Shown here piece by piece: positions 34,625-43,732 of a stretch of 64,000 nucleotides of DNA. How positions within the stretch are numbered: position 1 is the stretch's first letter; the number at the start of each line of letters is the position of its first letter. The stretch covers positions 62,001-126,000 of the forward strand of contig NZ_BMTV01000024.1 of NCBI RefSeq assembly GCF_014649855.1. Direction: 5' to 3'. Made by a program: the position numbers and the translations under genes. A model generated the notes under the pieces. That model worked only from the letters and a program-made list of their open reading frames with translations, ran no database searches and was not told the DNA's origin. This stretch comes from Streptomyces roseolus. Its GTDB lineage: Bacteria > Actinomycetota > Actinomycetes > Streptomycetales > Streptomycetaceae.

Positions 34625-35362
34625 ATGGAGGACATCGAAGCAATCGCGGCGCTGCAGGATCCGGTACGCCGTCGCCTGTACGAGTACGTGGCGGCGCAGG
34701 GCCGTGACGTCGGGCGCAACGAGGCCGCGGAGGCGGCGGGCGTGGCGCGCACGCTCGCCGCGCACCATCTGGACCGCCTGACGGAGGCGGGGCTGCTGGA
34801 GAGCGGCAGCCGCCGCCTCACGGGCCGTTCGGGCCCCGGAGCGGGCCGCCCCGCCAAGGTCTACCGGAGGGCGCCCGGCGAGCGCTCGGTCTCGCTGCCC
34901 GCCCGCGACTACCGCACCGCCGCCGAACTGCTCGCCGAGGCCGCCGAACTGGCCGGCCTGGACGCCGGTCTCTGCGCGGCGGCCCGCCGCCGGGGCGAGG
35001 CCCTGCGCGAGACGGCCGGGCCGTGCGGAAGCCTCGAGGACGCCATGGAGCTGCTGGCGGCCCGGGGTTACGAGCCGCGCCTCGAAGGCGGCGACGCCGA
35101 CGCGGGTTCCGGTGATGGCTCCGCCGCCGATGTCACCGCCACCGGCGGCGCCGCCGGTACCACGTCCACCGCCCCCGTCATCCGCATGCGCAACTGCCCC
35201 TTCCACGCCGTCGCCGAGCGGTTCCCGCCGCTCGTCTGCGGCATGAACCTGGCCCTCCTGGAGGGGCTGTTGGGTGGGTCGGACGCGCTCCGCGCCCGGA
35301 TGGACGCCAGGCCGGGGGAGTGCTGCGTCGTGATCGAACCTTCTAAAAACAACGATCATTGA
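34625..35362 (+). CDS. HTH regulator with C-terminal cysteine cluster
   Basis: A 245-aa transcriptional regulator. An ArsR/DeoR-like winged helix-turn-helix covers about 3-65 (LQDPVRRRLYEYVAAQG, ARTLAAHHLDRLTEAGLLES). The basic wing is RRLTGRSGPGAGRPAKVYRR. The C-terminal part has C191 (RNCPFH), C205 (LVCGMN) and C233-C234 (GECCVV), a spacing that recalls SufR-like iron-sulfur or metal-sensing regulators. It starts 33 bp upstream of the DUF3291 gene in the same direction, so they are probably an operon. Redox or metal sensing is inference from the cysteines. Confidence 0.85.
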   Translation: MEDIEAIAALQDPVRRRLYEYVAAQGRDVGRNEAAEAAGVARTLAAHHLDRLTEAGLLESGSRRLTGRSGPGAGRPAKVYRRAPGERSVSLPARDYRTAAELLAEAAELAGLDAGLCAAARRRGEALRETAGPCGSLEDAMELLAARGYEPRLEGGDADAGSGDGSAADVTATGGAAGTTSTAPVIRMRNCPFHAVAERFPPLVCGMNLALLEGLLGGSDALRARMDARPGECCVVIEPSKNNDH

Positions 35363-35394
35363 CATAGAAATGGGCGCCGTGCTGGGATGAGGCC

Positions 35395-35955
35395 ATGACC
35401 GCATCCCCGCACCCGCCCGCCGGTGCCCACCACCTCGCCCAGCTCAACGTGGCCACGCTCCTCCACCCCCTCGACGATCCCCGCATGGCCCCGTTCGTCG
35501 AGATGCTCGAACCGGTCAACACCGCCGCCGACGGCGCGCCCGGCTTCGTCTGGCGGTTCGTGGAGGAGGGGACGGCCGACGCCACCGGCGCGCGTCCCGC
35601 GGGCGAGGACGTCATCGTGAACCTCACCGTCTGGGAGACCCGGGAAGCCCTGTGGGACTTCACCTACCGCAGCGGGCACCTGGAAGTGATGCGGCAGCGC
35701 CGCGCGTGGTTCGCGCGGCACGTCGAGGCCCACCTGGTCCTCTGGTGGGTCCCCGCCGGCCACCGCCCGACCACGGAGGAGGCCTTGGAGCGCCTGGCGG
35801 AGCTGCGCGCCCACGGCCCTTCCCCCCGTGCCTTCACCTTCGCCTCCGCCTACACCGCCGTCGAGGCGGAGGCGTCCGCGGCGCACTCCACGCCCCTCCG
35901 CGCGGAGGCCCCGGGTGCGGGGCCTCGCCGCGGCGGTGACGTCAACGGGTCGTGA
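35395..35955 (+). CDS. DUF3291 family protein
   Basis: A 186-aa protein beginning after HHLAQLNVATLLHPLDDPRM, the usual DUF3291 opening. It contains PGFVWRFVEEG, VIVNLTVWETREALWDFTYR and WFARHVEAHLVLWWVPAGHR, which match the dimeric ABM-like fold of this family, followed by a disordered tail. Function unknown; homologues are often called hypothetical or monooxygenase-like. It forms an operon with the cysteine-rich HTH regulator and its last codons overlap the end of the convergent beta-propeller gene by 14 bp. Confidence 0.85.
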   Translation: MTASPHPPAGAHHLAQLNVATLLHPLDDPRMAPFVEMLEPVNTAADGAPGFVWRFVEEGTADATGARPAGEDVIVNLTVWETREALWDFTYRSGHLEVMRQRRAWFARHVEAHLVLWWVPAGHRPTTEEALERLAELRAHGPSPRAFTFASAYTAVEAEASAAHSTPLRAEAPGAGPRRGGDVNGS

Positions 35956-37477
35956 GGACCAGCGTCATGGGAGCTTCGATGGCGTAGTTGAACTGGCCGC
36001 GACGGTGGAGGAACAGCCTCTGATCCGCGTAGTGCAACGGGTCCTCCATGGCCGCGTCGACCATCTCCTTGTCCGGCGCGGTGTGGATCCCCTGGTCCGG
36101 CATCTCCATGAGCCGGGTCGCCTCGCCGTCCGCGGCCGAGAGGTGCAGCACCTTGCTGCCGCGCATGCTGGAGGGCTGCATGTACACCGTGAGGCCGCCG
36201 CTGTCGGCCCGGACCGGGGACAGGTTCCGCCAGCTCTTCTCCGGCGGGGAGAAGGACCACTTCCGCCTGCCGGTGGCGATGTCGAACGCCTCGAGGGAGT
36301 CGGACTCCCCGGCGTCGTGGGTCGCCACCAGGTAGAGGGTGTCGCGAGTGGCGAGGACGCCGCCGCAGCGCCGCTGGTAGTTCTCGCAACCGGTCGCGTG
36401 GGTCTCCTTGACCTTCCAGGTGGCGCGCGCCCTGCCCTGGGGGGAGAGGGAGACCAGGCGGTCGGGGGCGTACGCGTCGGAAGGGCCCGGGTTGACGCCG
36501 ACGACCAGGGGGTCGGCGGACGCGATCCACAGGTCGGTCGCGTACGCCGTGTACAGCCACTTCGCCTTCCCGGTCGAAGGGTCGCGGTGGCCGACCCGGT
36601 GCGTGCCGCCCTTCCAGTCCCCTCCGCACAGGGCGTGGGTGACGAGCGCCTTGCCGCCCTTGTGCTCCTCGCCGGAGCACCCCTGGGCGGGCGCGGTCCA
36701 CACCGGCTTCCCCGTGGACAGCCGGAACCCGAAGGAGCCACCCGCCGCGGCGGCCTCGTCACCCATCGTGGGCCAGCCGACGGCAGCCACCTGATCGGTG
36801 ACGGCGACCGTCAGGCCCAGCCCCAGGGGCCGGAGCGACGTCTTCAGCGCCGTGCGCCAGACGACGCCGCCCCGGGCGATGTCGATGACGGCGAAGCGGG
36901 TGCAGGGGCTCTTCGGTTCCTTGCCGCTCCGGTACGCGACCGCGACCAGGCCGTTCGCCGACTGCGTGGGGGAGGCTCCGCAGATGTCGCCGTCGAGCGG
37001 AACCGACCACCGCACGCGGCCGGTCGCGGCGTCGTAGCCCGTGACCGCGTCCGACACGCCGGTCGCGTACGTCGTCCCCGAGAGCCAGGCCCCCGGCGCC
37101 GACACCCTCCGTCCGTCCCGCTCGGCTGCCGGAGCGCCGATCTTCCAGGCGACCTTCCCCTCGGTACTCGGCCGCGTCGGCGACGGCGACGCCGACGCGG
37201 ACGTCGGCGCGCTCGAAGCCGACGGCGGGACGGAACCCTTCCCCGAGTCGTCCCGGGTTCCCGAACCGCCCGTCGCCCACACGAGACCGCCCGCCACCAC
37301 CGCGAGCGCCACCGCCGCCGCTCCGACCAGCACGGCCGGCCGCCGCCACCCGCGCCGGGGAGACGGACCGGGCGGCTGCGACGGCGGAGGGGGAGGGAAC
37401 GGAGGCGGGTACGAGCCGTAGTGAGAGGGAGAGTGCGAGTGCGACGGCGGCACGGGCGGCATCGGTTGCTGCGACAC
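35942..37477 (-). CDS. Membrane-anchored PQQ-like beta-propeller protein
   Basis: An approximately 511-aa protein. A cytoplasmic Pro/Ser/His-rich tail (about 1-45, SHSHSPSHYGSYPPPFPPPP) precedes one transmembrane helix (PAVLVGAAAVALAVVAGGLV). A Ser/Pro linker then leads to an exported domain with repeated PQQ-like blades: VTGYDAATGRVRWSVPL, GFRLSTGKPVWTAPA, HRDPSTGKAKWLYTAYA and EAFDIATGRRKWSFSPP. Such DxxTGxxxW repeats form beta-propellers used as outer-surface scaffolds, some in BamB-like or kinase-sensor roles. No catalytic motif is visible. The start may be GTG 37477 or ATG 37462. Confidence 0.85.
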   Translation of the reverse strand: MSQQPMPPVPPSHSHSPSHYGSYPPPFPPPPPSQPPGPSPRRGWRRPAVLVGAAAVALAVVAGGLVWATGGSGTRDDSGKGSVPPSASSAPTSASASPSPTRPSTEGKVAWKIGAPAAERDGRRVSAPGAWLSGTTYATGVSDAVTGYDAATGRVRWSVPLDGDICGASPTQSANGLVAVAYRSGKEPKSPCTRFAVIDIARGGVVWRTALKTSLRPLGLGLTVAVTDQVAAVGWPTMGDEAAAAGGSFGFRLSTGKPVWTAPAQGCSGEEHKGGKALVTHALCGGDWKGGTHRVGHRDPSTGKAKWLYTAYATDLWIASADPLVVGVNPGPSDAYAPDRLVSLSPQGRARATWKVKETHATGCENYQRRCGGVLATRDTLYLVATHDAGESDSLEAFDIATGRRKWSFSPPEKSWRNLSPVRADSGGLTVYMQPSSMRGSKVLHLSAADGEATRLMEMPDQGIHTAPDKEMVDAAMEDPLHYADQRLFLHRRGQFNYAIEAPMTLVLTTR

Positions 37478-37607
37478 GCGGAACACCAGACCTTGATCGA
37501 CGGCAGGACACAGCACCCTAACCCGTCGCCATCGCAAAGCAGTCGGGTGGCCCGACCGGCCGCTCCGCACAGGCGCACGGTCCGAGGAACGGCGACCGGC
37601 GACGGCT

Positions 37608-38594
37608 TCACAGGGTGCGGAGCGCCGCCTCGACGGCCTCGACGACGCCTCCGTGGGCGGCCGGGGCGACCCGAAGGCCACGGCCCACGGGCACGGGCGC
37701 CTGCCGCCCGATCCGGTCCAGGACCCGCGCGAAGTTCTTGTCGGCCGTCAGGAACACGTCGCAGTCCGGCAGATGGGAGGCGTGCTGCACGTCGCGGGGA
37801 TTGCCACCGGTGACCTTCATGTCCGTCTGGACGGTCTGGGCCGCCCAACGGAGCCAGTTGCGGGGCATGTTCGCGGCATCCACCCCGTACAGCCAGAAGC
37901 GGTTGAACTCCTCGCGGGAGGCGCACATGGCACGCAGGTCGACACGGGCCCCGACCCAGTCCGCGCCGGTGGCGTCCTCGTGCGTCAGCACCGAACGGCG
38001 GCCCACGGCGAAGTAACGCCAGTACACCTCCTGTGTCAGCGGCCGCCACGCCGCGATCCGGTCGCCGGGCCGCCACCCGAGCCGCGGCCCGGGCGCGGTC
38101 TCCTCGGAGGGGAACGCGGTGATGCGGGACAGGTCGCCGACGTCGAACTTCCCCGCGCGCCACTCCTTCTGCTGCGTCTTCTGGACGTCGACCAGGTGCT
38201 TCGCCGTACGGTCCGCGTGCCGGGCCGGAGCGATCTCGCGGAAGAGGTCGTGGGAGTCGAGGGCCCGCCGCCAGACCGTCTTCGTCCAGAAAGTGCGCAG
38301 GCTCGCCTCGCGGCCGGTGTCGGGCACCGCACGCGCCCACTCCGGGCGCAGGCGCCGTACCTCTCCGACGACCTCCTCGGCCTCCAGGTCGGCCTCGCTC
38401 CGCAACCGCTCGTCGGTACCGGTCACGAGGGCCCTCACGATGGCCTCCCGCTTGTCGGGCCGGGGGTGCTGGAGCACCTCCAGCAGGACACCCGGCGGGG
38501 TCACCACACGGTGCCCCAGGGAGCGGACGAGCGCCTTGAACCGGTCGCCCGCCTGCTCGTCCCCCAGGTACGACCAGATGTTGTTGTCCAGCAT
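37608..38594 (-). CDS. PIN-domain-like nuclease (orphan)
   Basis: A 328-aa protein starting MLDNNIWSYLGD at ATG 38594. The PIN-type acidic residues are present: D3 (LDNNIW), Glu in TPPGVLLEVLQHP, Asp in NPRDVQHASHL, and Asp in CDVFLTADKNF near the C-terminus. It is much longer than VapC toxins (about 130 aa) because of a 200-residue insertion rich in Trp/Arg between the first and last motifs. No small antitoxin gene adjoins it. An RNase role is plausible; toxin function is unproven. Confidence 0.75.
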   Translation of the reverse strand: MLDNNIWSYLGDEQAGDRFKALVRSLGHRVVTPPGVLLEVLQHPRPDKREAIVRALVTGTDERLRSEADLEAEEVVGEVRRLRPEWARAVPDTGREASLRTFWTKTVWRRALDSHDLFREIAPARHADRTAKHLVDVQKTQQKEWRAGKFDVGDLSRITAFPSEETAPGPRLGWRPGDRIAAWRPLTQEVYWRYFAVGRRSVLTHEDATGADWVGARVDLRAMCASREEFNRFWLYGVDAANMPRNWLRWAAQTVQTDMKVTGGNPRDVQHASHLPDCDVFLTADKNFARVLDRIGRQAPVPVGRGLRVAPAAHGGVVEAVEAALRTL

Positions 38595-38827
38595 GATCCT
38601 CAAGCAGGCCCCTTCCCGCGACGGCCGACGCCGCCCCGCCCCGAACGCGACAGGGCCGGGGGGCGACTCTCGGACCAGCATCTCAGCGGGCACTGACAAT
38701 CGACCGTCAACGACCGGCGGCCGCTTCACCGTCACGCCTCGCTCTGTGCGTTCACGCGATCACCCACCGCTAGGATCGCGGGCGTTGCCGCCGCGACCGT
38801 GCGGCGGCCCGAGAGAGGGACGCACCG

Positions 38828-39121
38828 ATGGCCATCATCGTCACCTTCGACTTCCCCGGCGCCGGACAGGAGCTCTACGACACGGTCGTCGAGCGGATGA
38901 CGAACGGCAGGGGCTTCACCCGCTTCGCGGACCTCCCGGTCGTGGGTCTCGTCTCGCACGCGGCGGGGACGGCCGACGGCGTGTTCCGCGTGACCGAGGT
39001 CTGGGAGAGCCAGGAGGCCCTGGAAACCCACGCGAAGGCCTTCGGTCCGATCCTGGCCGAGCTCGGCCACGCCGACGTCCGGCCCACGATCGTCCCGGCC
39101 CACAACTTCGTCGTCGCGTAA
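38828..39121 (+). CDS. Small ABM-fold-like conserved protein
   Basis: A 97-aa protein, MAIIVTFDFPGAGQELYDTV, with RVTEVWESQEALETHAKAFG in the middle and HADVRPTIVPAHNFVV at the end. The pattern of a V-x-E-x-W strand followed by a helix that packs H-x-K/x-F is that of dimeric alpha/beta-barrel (antibiotic-biosynthesis-monooxygenase-like) proteins. Substrate unknown. AGAGAGGGA precedes ATG 38828. Stands alone. Confidence 0.75.
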   Translation: MAIIVTFDFPGAGQELYDTVVERMTNGRGFTRFADLPVVGLVSHAAGTADGVFRVTEVWESQEALETHAKAFGPILAELGHADVRPTIVPAHNFVVA

Positions 39122-39286
39122 GGCCGGAGGCCGAAGGTCGAGGGCCGCCGGTCCGGAGCCCGTCGCCGCCCGTCCCTCCGACGCCGGCGACGGCACTCGG
39201 CGGACGGACCCGGCCATTCACCGGCGCAAAGAAGCAGGCTCCCGCGGTTCCGTGGCGAGACGGCCGTGCCAGGGCCCGCCACCCCG

Positions 39287-39928
39287 CTACCGGAGCGGAT
39301 CCTCCACGGCAGGGAACATGCGGGCGTAGGGGTCCGGTTCGCCCGTGAACGGATCCAGGCCGGCCCTGAACCGTCGCTCCTGCTCCCGCCGGCTCACGAA
39401 AGCGCCGGTCCGCTTCCAGAGCGACGCGTCCCCGAGCGGACAGGCGTCGAACCGGCCCAGCATCATGCGGGTGAGGAACTGGACCATGGTGCGGTCGAAC
39501 AGAGCCCACGGCGACTCGCCCCACGCGTGGTGCCGCCGCCAGGCCACGACGGGCCACTCGTCCGGGTCCGGGCCGTTCATGAGCCAGCCCATCTCGTTCG
39601 CGTTCATTCCCGTGCCCCACGGCAACACGGCGTCGGCTCCCGACGCCACTCCCGGAACTCCCGCGTCCTCCGCCCAGAGCCCGCGCAGCTCCTCCGTCCT
39701 GGCCCCGATGTGACACCCCTCCCACCCGCGCACGTCACCGGGGAGCGGCGGCAGTATGACCAGGTCACCGATGTCGCCCACACCGTACGTGTCCAGCAGG
39801 GCCTTGTAGTCGCCCGGCAGCGCGGTCCCCAGCGCGTCCTCCGCCGCGTCCCAGTCGATCCGCTCGCCGCCGGCGAACTCCGCCGGCACGAGATCGAGCA
39901 GCGCGGCGACATCGGGATGCGTGGTCAT
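39287..39928 (-). CDS. SMI1/KNR4 (SUKH) family protein
   Basis: A 213-aa protein from ATG 39928 with AAGGAGCT upstream. SUKH-fold features are DWDAAEDALGTALPGDYKAL and LDTYGVGDIGDLVILPPLPG, followed by LPWGTGMNANEMGWLMNGPD and PVVAWRRHHAWGESPWALFD. SUKH proteins often act as immunity proteins in contact-dependent or polymorphic toxin systems; no toxin gene is adjacent. The intergenic space upstream holds five GCCGGT hexamers. Confidence 0.85.
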   Translation of the reverse strand: MTTHPDVAALLDLVPAEFAGGERIDWDAAEDALGTALPGDYKALLDTYGVGDIGDLVILPPLPGDVRGWEGCHIGARTEELRGLWAEDAGVPGVASGADAVLPWGTGMNANEMGWLMNGPDPDEWPVVAWRRHHAWGESPWALFDRTMVQFLTRMMLGRFDACPLGDASLWKRTGAFVSRREQERRFRAGLDPFTGEPDPYARMFPAVEDPLR

Positions 39929-40076
39929 GGGGGAGCTCCTTGAGGTCGATGACGGGCAGCGTCGACCGAGCGTAGGGCCGGTGCCGGTGCCGGTGCCGGT
40001 GCCGGTCCGGGTACTGGGGCGGTGGCGATGGCGCGTTCCGGCGGTCCGGCTTGCGCCGGCGTGCCCTGATGCGGGC

Positions 40077-40655
40077 ATGGTAAGGAGCGTGTCGACACCC
40101 TTCATCGTTCCCCGGATCGCCGCAAGCGACGGCCTGGTGCTGAGGCCCTGGCGCCTCGACGACCTGCCGCTGGTGCGGGAGGCGGCGGAGGACGCGTACA
40201 TTCCGCTGGTCACCACCGTGCCCAGCCCCTACACCCACGCCGAGGGCGTCGCCTTCATCGCCCGCCAGGAGGACCGGGCGCTCAGCCGCACGGGCTACCC
40301 GTTCGTCATGGCCGAGGCGGCGGGAGACCGCGGCCTCGGCGCGATCGGTCTCTGGCCGGACGCAGGCGGCCAGGGCCGTGCCTCCGTGGGCTACTGGGTG
40401 GCGGGTTCCGCCCGTGGCAAGGGCATCGCCACGGTGGGCCTGCGCGCGGTCGCGGCCTGGGCGTTGCGCGACCTCGCCCTCGCGCGCGTGGAGCTGTACG
40501 TCGAACCCTGGAACACCGCCTCCCGCAAGACGGCCGTCCACGCGGGCTTCACCCATGAAGGCCACCTCCGCGGCTACCGGTCGGTGGGCGGTGAACGACG
40601 CGACATGCTGCTCTGCTCCCGGATCACCGCGGACCTGACCGACGCCGACGGTTGA
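40077..40655 (+). CDS. GNAT-family N-acetyltransferase (RimJ-type)
   Basis: A 192-aa acetyltransferase. It shows GLVLRPWRLDDLPLVREAAE at the N-terminus, VGYWVAGSARGKGIATVGLR (the acetyl-CoA pyrophosphate-binding motif A, R/Q-x-x-G-x-G/A form), and ARVELYVEPWNTASRKTAVH with AGFTHEGHLRGY, the N-x-x-S-x-x-x-A block of RimJ/RimL-like proteins. Substrate unknown. ATG 40077 is used; GTG 40089 is too close to the AAGGAG sequence to use it. Confidence 0.88.
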   Translation: MVRSVSTPFIVPRIAASDGLVLRPWRLDDLPLVREAAEDAYIPLVTTVPSPYTHAEGVAFIARQEDRALSRTGYPFVMAEAAGDRGLGAIGLWPDAGGQGRASVGYWVAGSARGKGIATVGLRAVAAWALRDLALARVELYVEPWNTASRKTAVHAGFTHEGHLRGYRSVGGERRDMLLCSRITADLTDADG

Positions 40656-40706
40656 GCCGGCGGGTCCCCGACCGGCCTCTGGAACCGTACGGGGGACGCC
40701 TCGCCC

Positions 40707-41639
40707 CTACCGGCCTTCGGTGAGGAACCCGGCCAAGCGTTCCGCGAACTCGGTGAGCGAGTCCAGCCGCGGACCGCCGCGGGCGACGCGGAAACCGTGT
40801 CGACGACCCCAGAACGCGGCCTCGACGGCGTGGAACTGCGCCCAACGGCGTACCCGTTCCCGGTCGAGTTCCGCTGCCTCGGCGAAGACGTCGAGGACCC
40901 GGTCGGCGGCCCCGCGCAGGTCGTCCGCTCCGAGGAGCGTCAGTGCCCGGGACTTCAGCAGCGTGCCGCCGTCGTAGGCGGGATCGCCCGCGCGTCCCTT
41001 GGGGTCGACGGCCAGCCACGGCTCCCGTTCGGCGCGCAGGATGTTCCGTCCGTGCAGATCGCCGTGGACGAGGGTGTCCGGTTGCTCCGGGCCCAGTTCC
41101 CGGACGGTGTCCACGGCGGCGTGCAGTACGCGCGGAGGCATCGCGTGCGGCAACCGCCGCGCGTCCTCGCGGAGCCGGGCCTCCCAGGCGTCGGCCTGCT
41201 CGCGCAGCCGGGGCAGACCGGGCGGCGCGGGAACGGCGAGGCGGCGATTGAGCCGACCGGCGACCGCCGCGACCTCGTCACCGTCCTCCACCTCCGCCAG
41301 GGTCGTCGACCGGGCCCGTTCCAGGAGCATCGCGAACCGCTCGTCGTCGCGCTCGTGCAGCAGCACGGCCCCGCGCCCGCCCCACGCGACGAACGCGTCC
41401 GGCTCATGGACGTTCCCGGGATGGGGGAACGACACCTTCAGCACCGCTCCTTCCCCGGACCCCCGTCGCACCGGAACGATGACGCCGACACCCCCGTGCA
41501 TCACCGCACCGTCCGGAGCGCAGTGCCACCGACCCAGCAAATCCTCGATGAGGCCCGGCAGTTCGGCGAGCCAGGCCACCCCGGCCTCGCCCTCCCGGCC
41601 GACGGTGCTGTGTACGAACTCCTCGGGCACATCGATCAT
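40707..41639 (-). CDS. APH(6)-like aminoglycoside/hydroxyurea phosphotransferase
   Basis: A 310-aa kinase-fold protein. TLVHGDLHGRNILRA holds the catalytic Asp and LAVDPKGRAGDPAYDGGTLL the metal-binding Asp. The N-terminal lobe has GAVLKVSFPHP with the ATP-binding lysine. The EPWLAVDPKG wording is that of the streptomycin 6-phosphotransferase/hydroxyurea-kinase family (PF04655). In Streptomyces such genes may give aminoglycoside resistance or act on unrelated metabolites; no biosynthetic cluster is adjacent. Confidence 0.88.
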   Translation of the reverse strand: MIDVPEEFVHSTVGREGEAGVAWLAELPGLIEDLLGRWHCAPDGAVMHGGVGVIVPVRRGSGEGAVLKVSFPHPGNVHEPDAFVAWGGRGAVLLHERDDERFAMLLERARSTTLAEVEDGDEVAAVAGRLNRRLAVPAPPGLPRLREQADAWEARLREDARRLPHAMPPRVLHAAVDTVRELGPEQPDTLVHGDLHGRNILRAEREPWLAVDPKGRAGDPAYDGGTLLKSRALTLLGADDLRGAADRVLDVFAEAAELDRERVRRWAQFHAVEAAFWGRRHGFRVARGGPRLDSLTEFAERLAGFLTEGR

Positions 41640-41921
41640 CCGGGCACCCTACGCGTCCGGCGACCCGCGACGGGTCGGGGCCACCCGCCGCCGGTTCCGG
41701 CGTTCCGCCGGGCGGGAATCCGCTCGCGGCTCGGCGGTTTCCCCCGCCGGGCGTCGACGGGCCCGATCCGGACGGGCCGCGACCTGCGCGTCTTCACGTG
41801 GTGTCGTGACACGTCGGCCTCGTCTGCCCCATGCCGTGCGGGAGGGCAGGCGGTTGTCACAGGCCGGAGCCACCGTGGGCGGTGGTGAAGGGACGGGCGG
41901 AGGGCGGGGCCTGTGCGACGA

Positions 41922-42131
41922 TCATCGCCCCCGCTGCGGGCCGAGGGCGGTGTGGGCGGCCGTCAGGAAGCGTCGTACGGCGTCCCGTTCGACGGGGTCG
42001 AAGGAATCCAGCACGTCCAGCAGCCCGTCGATGACGGGGCCGAAGAAGTCCTGCCCCAGACGGATGGCCTCCGGTTCGACGCGCAGCACGACCCGGCGCC
42101 GGTCGCGGTCGTCGCGGACCCGGACCACGTC
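41922..42131 (-). pseudogene. 3' relic of a MarR-family regulator
   Basis: The last 69 codons read VVRVRDDRDRRRVVLRVEPE, QDFFGPVIDGLLDVLDSFDP and RDAVRRFLTAAHTAL, the wing and dimerisation helices of MarR-type regulators (the D-x-R-D-x-R wing is diagnostic). The recognition helix and N-terminus are missing; upstream the frame runs into sequence that codes on the other strand. Truncated, hence non-functional. Confidence 0.6.
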
Positions 42132-42191
42132 GACCGGTCCGCCGCCGGCTTCATCCTGAGCGAACGCCGCAGCAAGGAGACGTGGACCGCG

Positions 42192-42899
42192 GTGACGGCG
42201 TACCGGCACAGCCCACGTCCGGAGCACCGGAGCTTCGTCGTGGACGTCGCCTTCGGCCACCTCGTCTCCTTCGGGGGCTGGATGAACTCCTACGAGGCGG
42301 AGGTGACGGAACTGCTCACCGCCTGGGCGCGGGACGGAGACGACGACCCCGGAGTCCTGGCCCAGGTTCTCCGCGTCCTCGACGAGACGGACTGCGAGGA
42401 ACCGGACGCCCTGGGGTTGCGCTACGCGACGCACCCGGACGCGCGCGTCCGAGCCCGGGTCCCGACGCTCCTGCGGAGCCGGGCCACCCCGCCCGCGCCT
42501 CCCGACGCGGCGGTCCGCGCCGCCCTGCTCGTACTCGCCGGGGACGACGACCGGGCGGTACGGACCTCCGCGGGCCGGGTGATGGGCGCGGAACACGACG
42601 GCGGTGCCGCGTTCACGAACGTCGTCGCGCGGCTGCTCCGGGATCCGGAGGTCCAGGTGCGCGCAGGCGTCGCCGAAGCCGCCGCGGCCGGCGACGACCG
42701 CTCGCCGGAACTCGCCGACGCCCTCGCGGCCCTCCTGGACGACCACGACTTCGACACCCGGCTCAGTGCCGCCTACGGGCTTCTGAGGCGCGGCGATCCG
42801 CGCACCGGGGACGCGATCGGGCGGCTGGGGCAGCCCCCTCACCCCGCCTACGAGCACGACCACCGCCTCTCCGCGCTCTTCCGGTGGGAGGGGTGTTGA
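42192..42899 (+). CDS. HEAT-repeat protein
   Basis: A 235-aa protein if GTG 42192 is the start, or 205 aa from ATG 42282 (MNSYEAEVTELL). HEAT-like helical repeats are seen: AAVRAALLVLAGDDDRAVRT, VARLLRDPEVQVRAGVAEAA and LADALAALLDDHDFDTRLSA. The part before 42282 (FVVDVAFGHLVSFGGW) looks protein-like, favouring the longer form. The 5' region adjoins the MarR relic, so the original start may have been lost in the same rearrangement. Probably a protein-protein interaction scaffold. Confidence 0.7.
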   Translation: MTAYRHSPRPEHRSFVVDVAFGHLVSFGGWMNSYEAEVTELLTAWARDGDDDPGVLAQVLRVLDETDCEEPDALGLRYATHPDARVRARVPTLLRSRATPPAPPDAAVRAALLVLAGDDDRAVRTSAGRVMGAEHDGGAAFTNVVARLLRDPEVQVRAGVAEAAAAGDDRSPELADALAALLDDHDFDTRLSAAYGLLRRGDPRTGDAIGRLGQPPHPAYEHDHRLSALFRWEGC

Positions 42900-42922
42900 T
42901 CCGCGGTCGGGCGACCGGGGAC

Positions 42923-43732
42923 TCAGCGCCCCGCCACGACGAACGGATCGGTCAGGTGCGGTGTCGCCAGGTGGAGGGTGTGCGTGGCCCGGGCGCGCAA
43001 CACCTGCTCCCGCGAGGCCCTGGCCCGGTGGGGGTCCATCTCGTGGGCGTAGGCGAGTTCCGGGTGGAGCAGTTGGATCGCGTGGACGAGCAAGTCGCCG
43101 GTCACGGCCAGGAGTTCGCCTCCGGACTCGACGAGGACGCTCTGGTGGCCGGGTGTGTGACCGGGCGTGGCGATCAGGCGCTCGCCGCTGTGCAGCGCGG
43201 CCTCGCCGTCGAGCAGCCGGAGTCGGCCGGCAGACCGGAGGGGATCGATCACGCGGGATCGCAGCGGGGGGTTGATCCGCTCCAGGGCGTCGAACTCCGC
43301 CCGCTGGAGCAGGTAGTGGGCGTTCGGGAAGAAGGGGCGGGCCTCCTCGCCGCCGACGACGGCCCATCCCACGTGGTCCGTGTGGAGGTGCGTGAGCACC
43401 ACGGTGTCCACCTCGGACGGCTCGATGCCCGCCGCGGCCAGCTCCGCCGGAAGCACTCCGGGCACGGGCGCCCACGCGGCCGCCGGGCTGCCGGCCGGCC
43501 CGATCCCCGCGTCGACCAGCGTCACACCCCGGTCGCTGCGGATCGCGAACGCCCGGAACCGGAGCCACCAGCGCCCTTCGGCGTCGAGCGCACCGGGATC
43601 GAACCGGTCGGCCGCGGACCACTGTGCGGCGGTGGCGTCGGGGAACGCCTCCGCCCTGGGGGAGAAGAAGGGGCCTTCGCCGTCCGTGAGGGCGATGACG
43701 GTGTAGGGGCCGATCCGGAGGGAGGGGGACAT
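42923..43732 (-). CDS. Metallo-beta-lactamase-fold hydrolase
   Basis: A 269-aa MBL-fold enzyme. The zinc motif THLHTDHVGW gives H115, H117, D119 and H120; TPGHTPGHQSV supplies the third-region His, VTGDLL the bridging Asp, and ATPHLTDP the last His. The layout resembles N-acyl-homoserine-lactonase-like and related esterase members (AttM/AhlD branch), but substrate cannot be assigned. ATG 43732 is well placed. Confidence 0.88.
   Translation of the reverse strand: MSPSLRIGPYTVIALTDGEGPFFSPRAEAFPDATAAQWSAADRFDPGALDAEGRWWLRFRAFAIRSDRGVTLVDAGIGPAGSPAAAWAPVPGVLPAELAAAGIEPSEVDTVVLTHLHTDHVGWAVVGGEEARPFFPNAHYLLQRAEFDALERINPPLRSRVIDPLRSAGRLRLLDGEAALHSGERLIATPGHTPGHQSVLVESGGELLAVTGDLLVHAIQLLHPELAYAHEMDPHRARASREQVLRARATHTLHLATPHLTDPFVVAGR

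Noticed and set aside
39977..40006. Five GCCGGT hexamers that would encode an HRHR run
   Set aside because: They lie between the SUKH and GNAT genes; the long frame crossing them has no valid start and the repeat is short and low in complexity.
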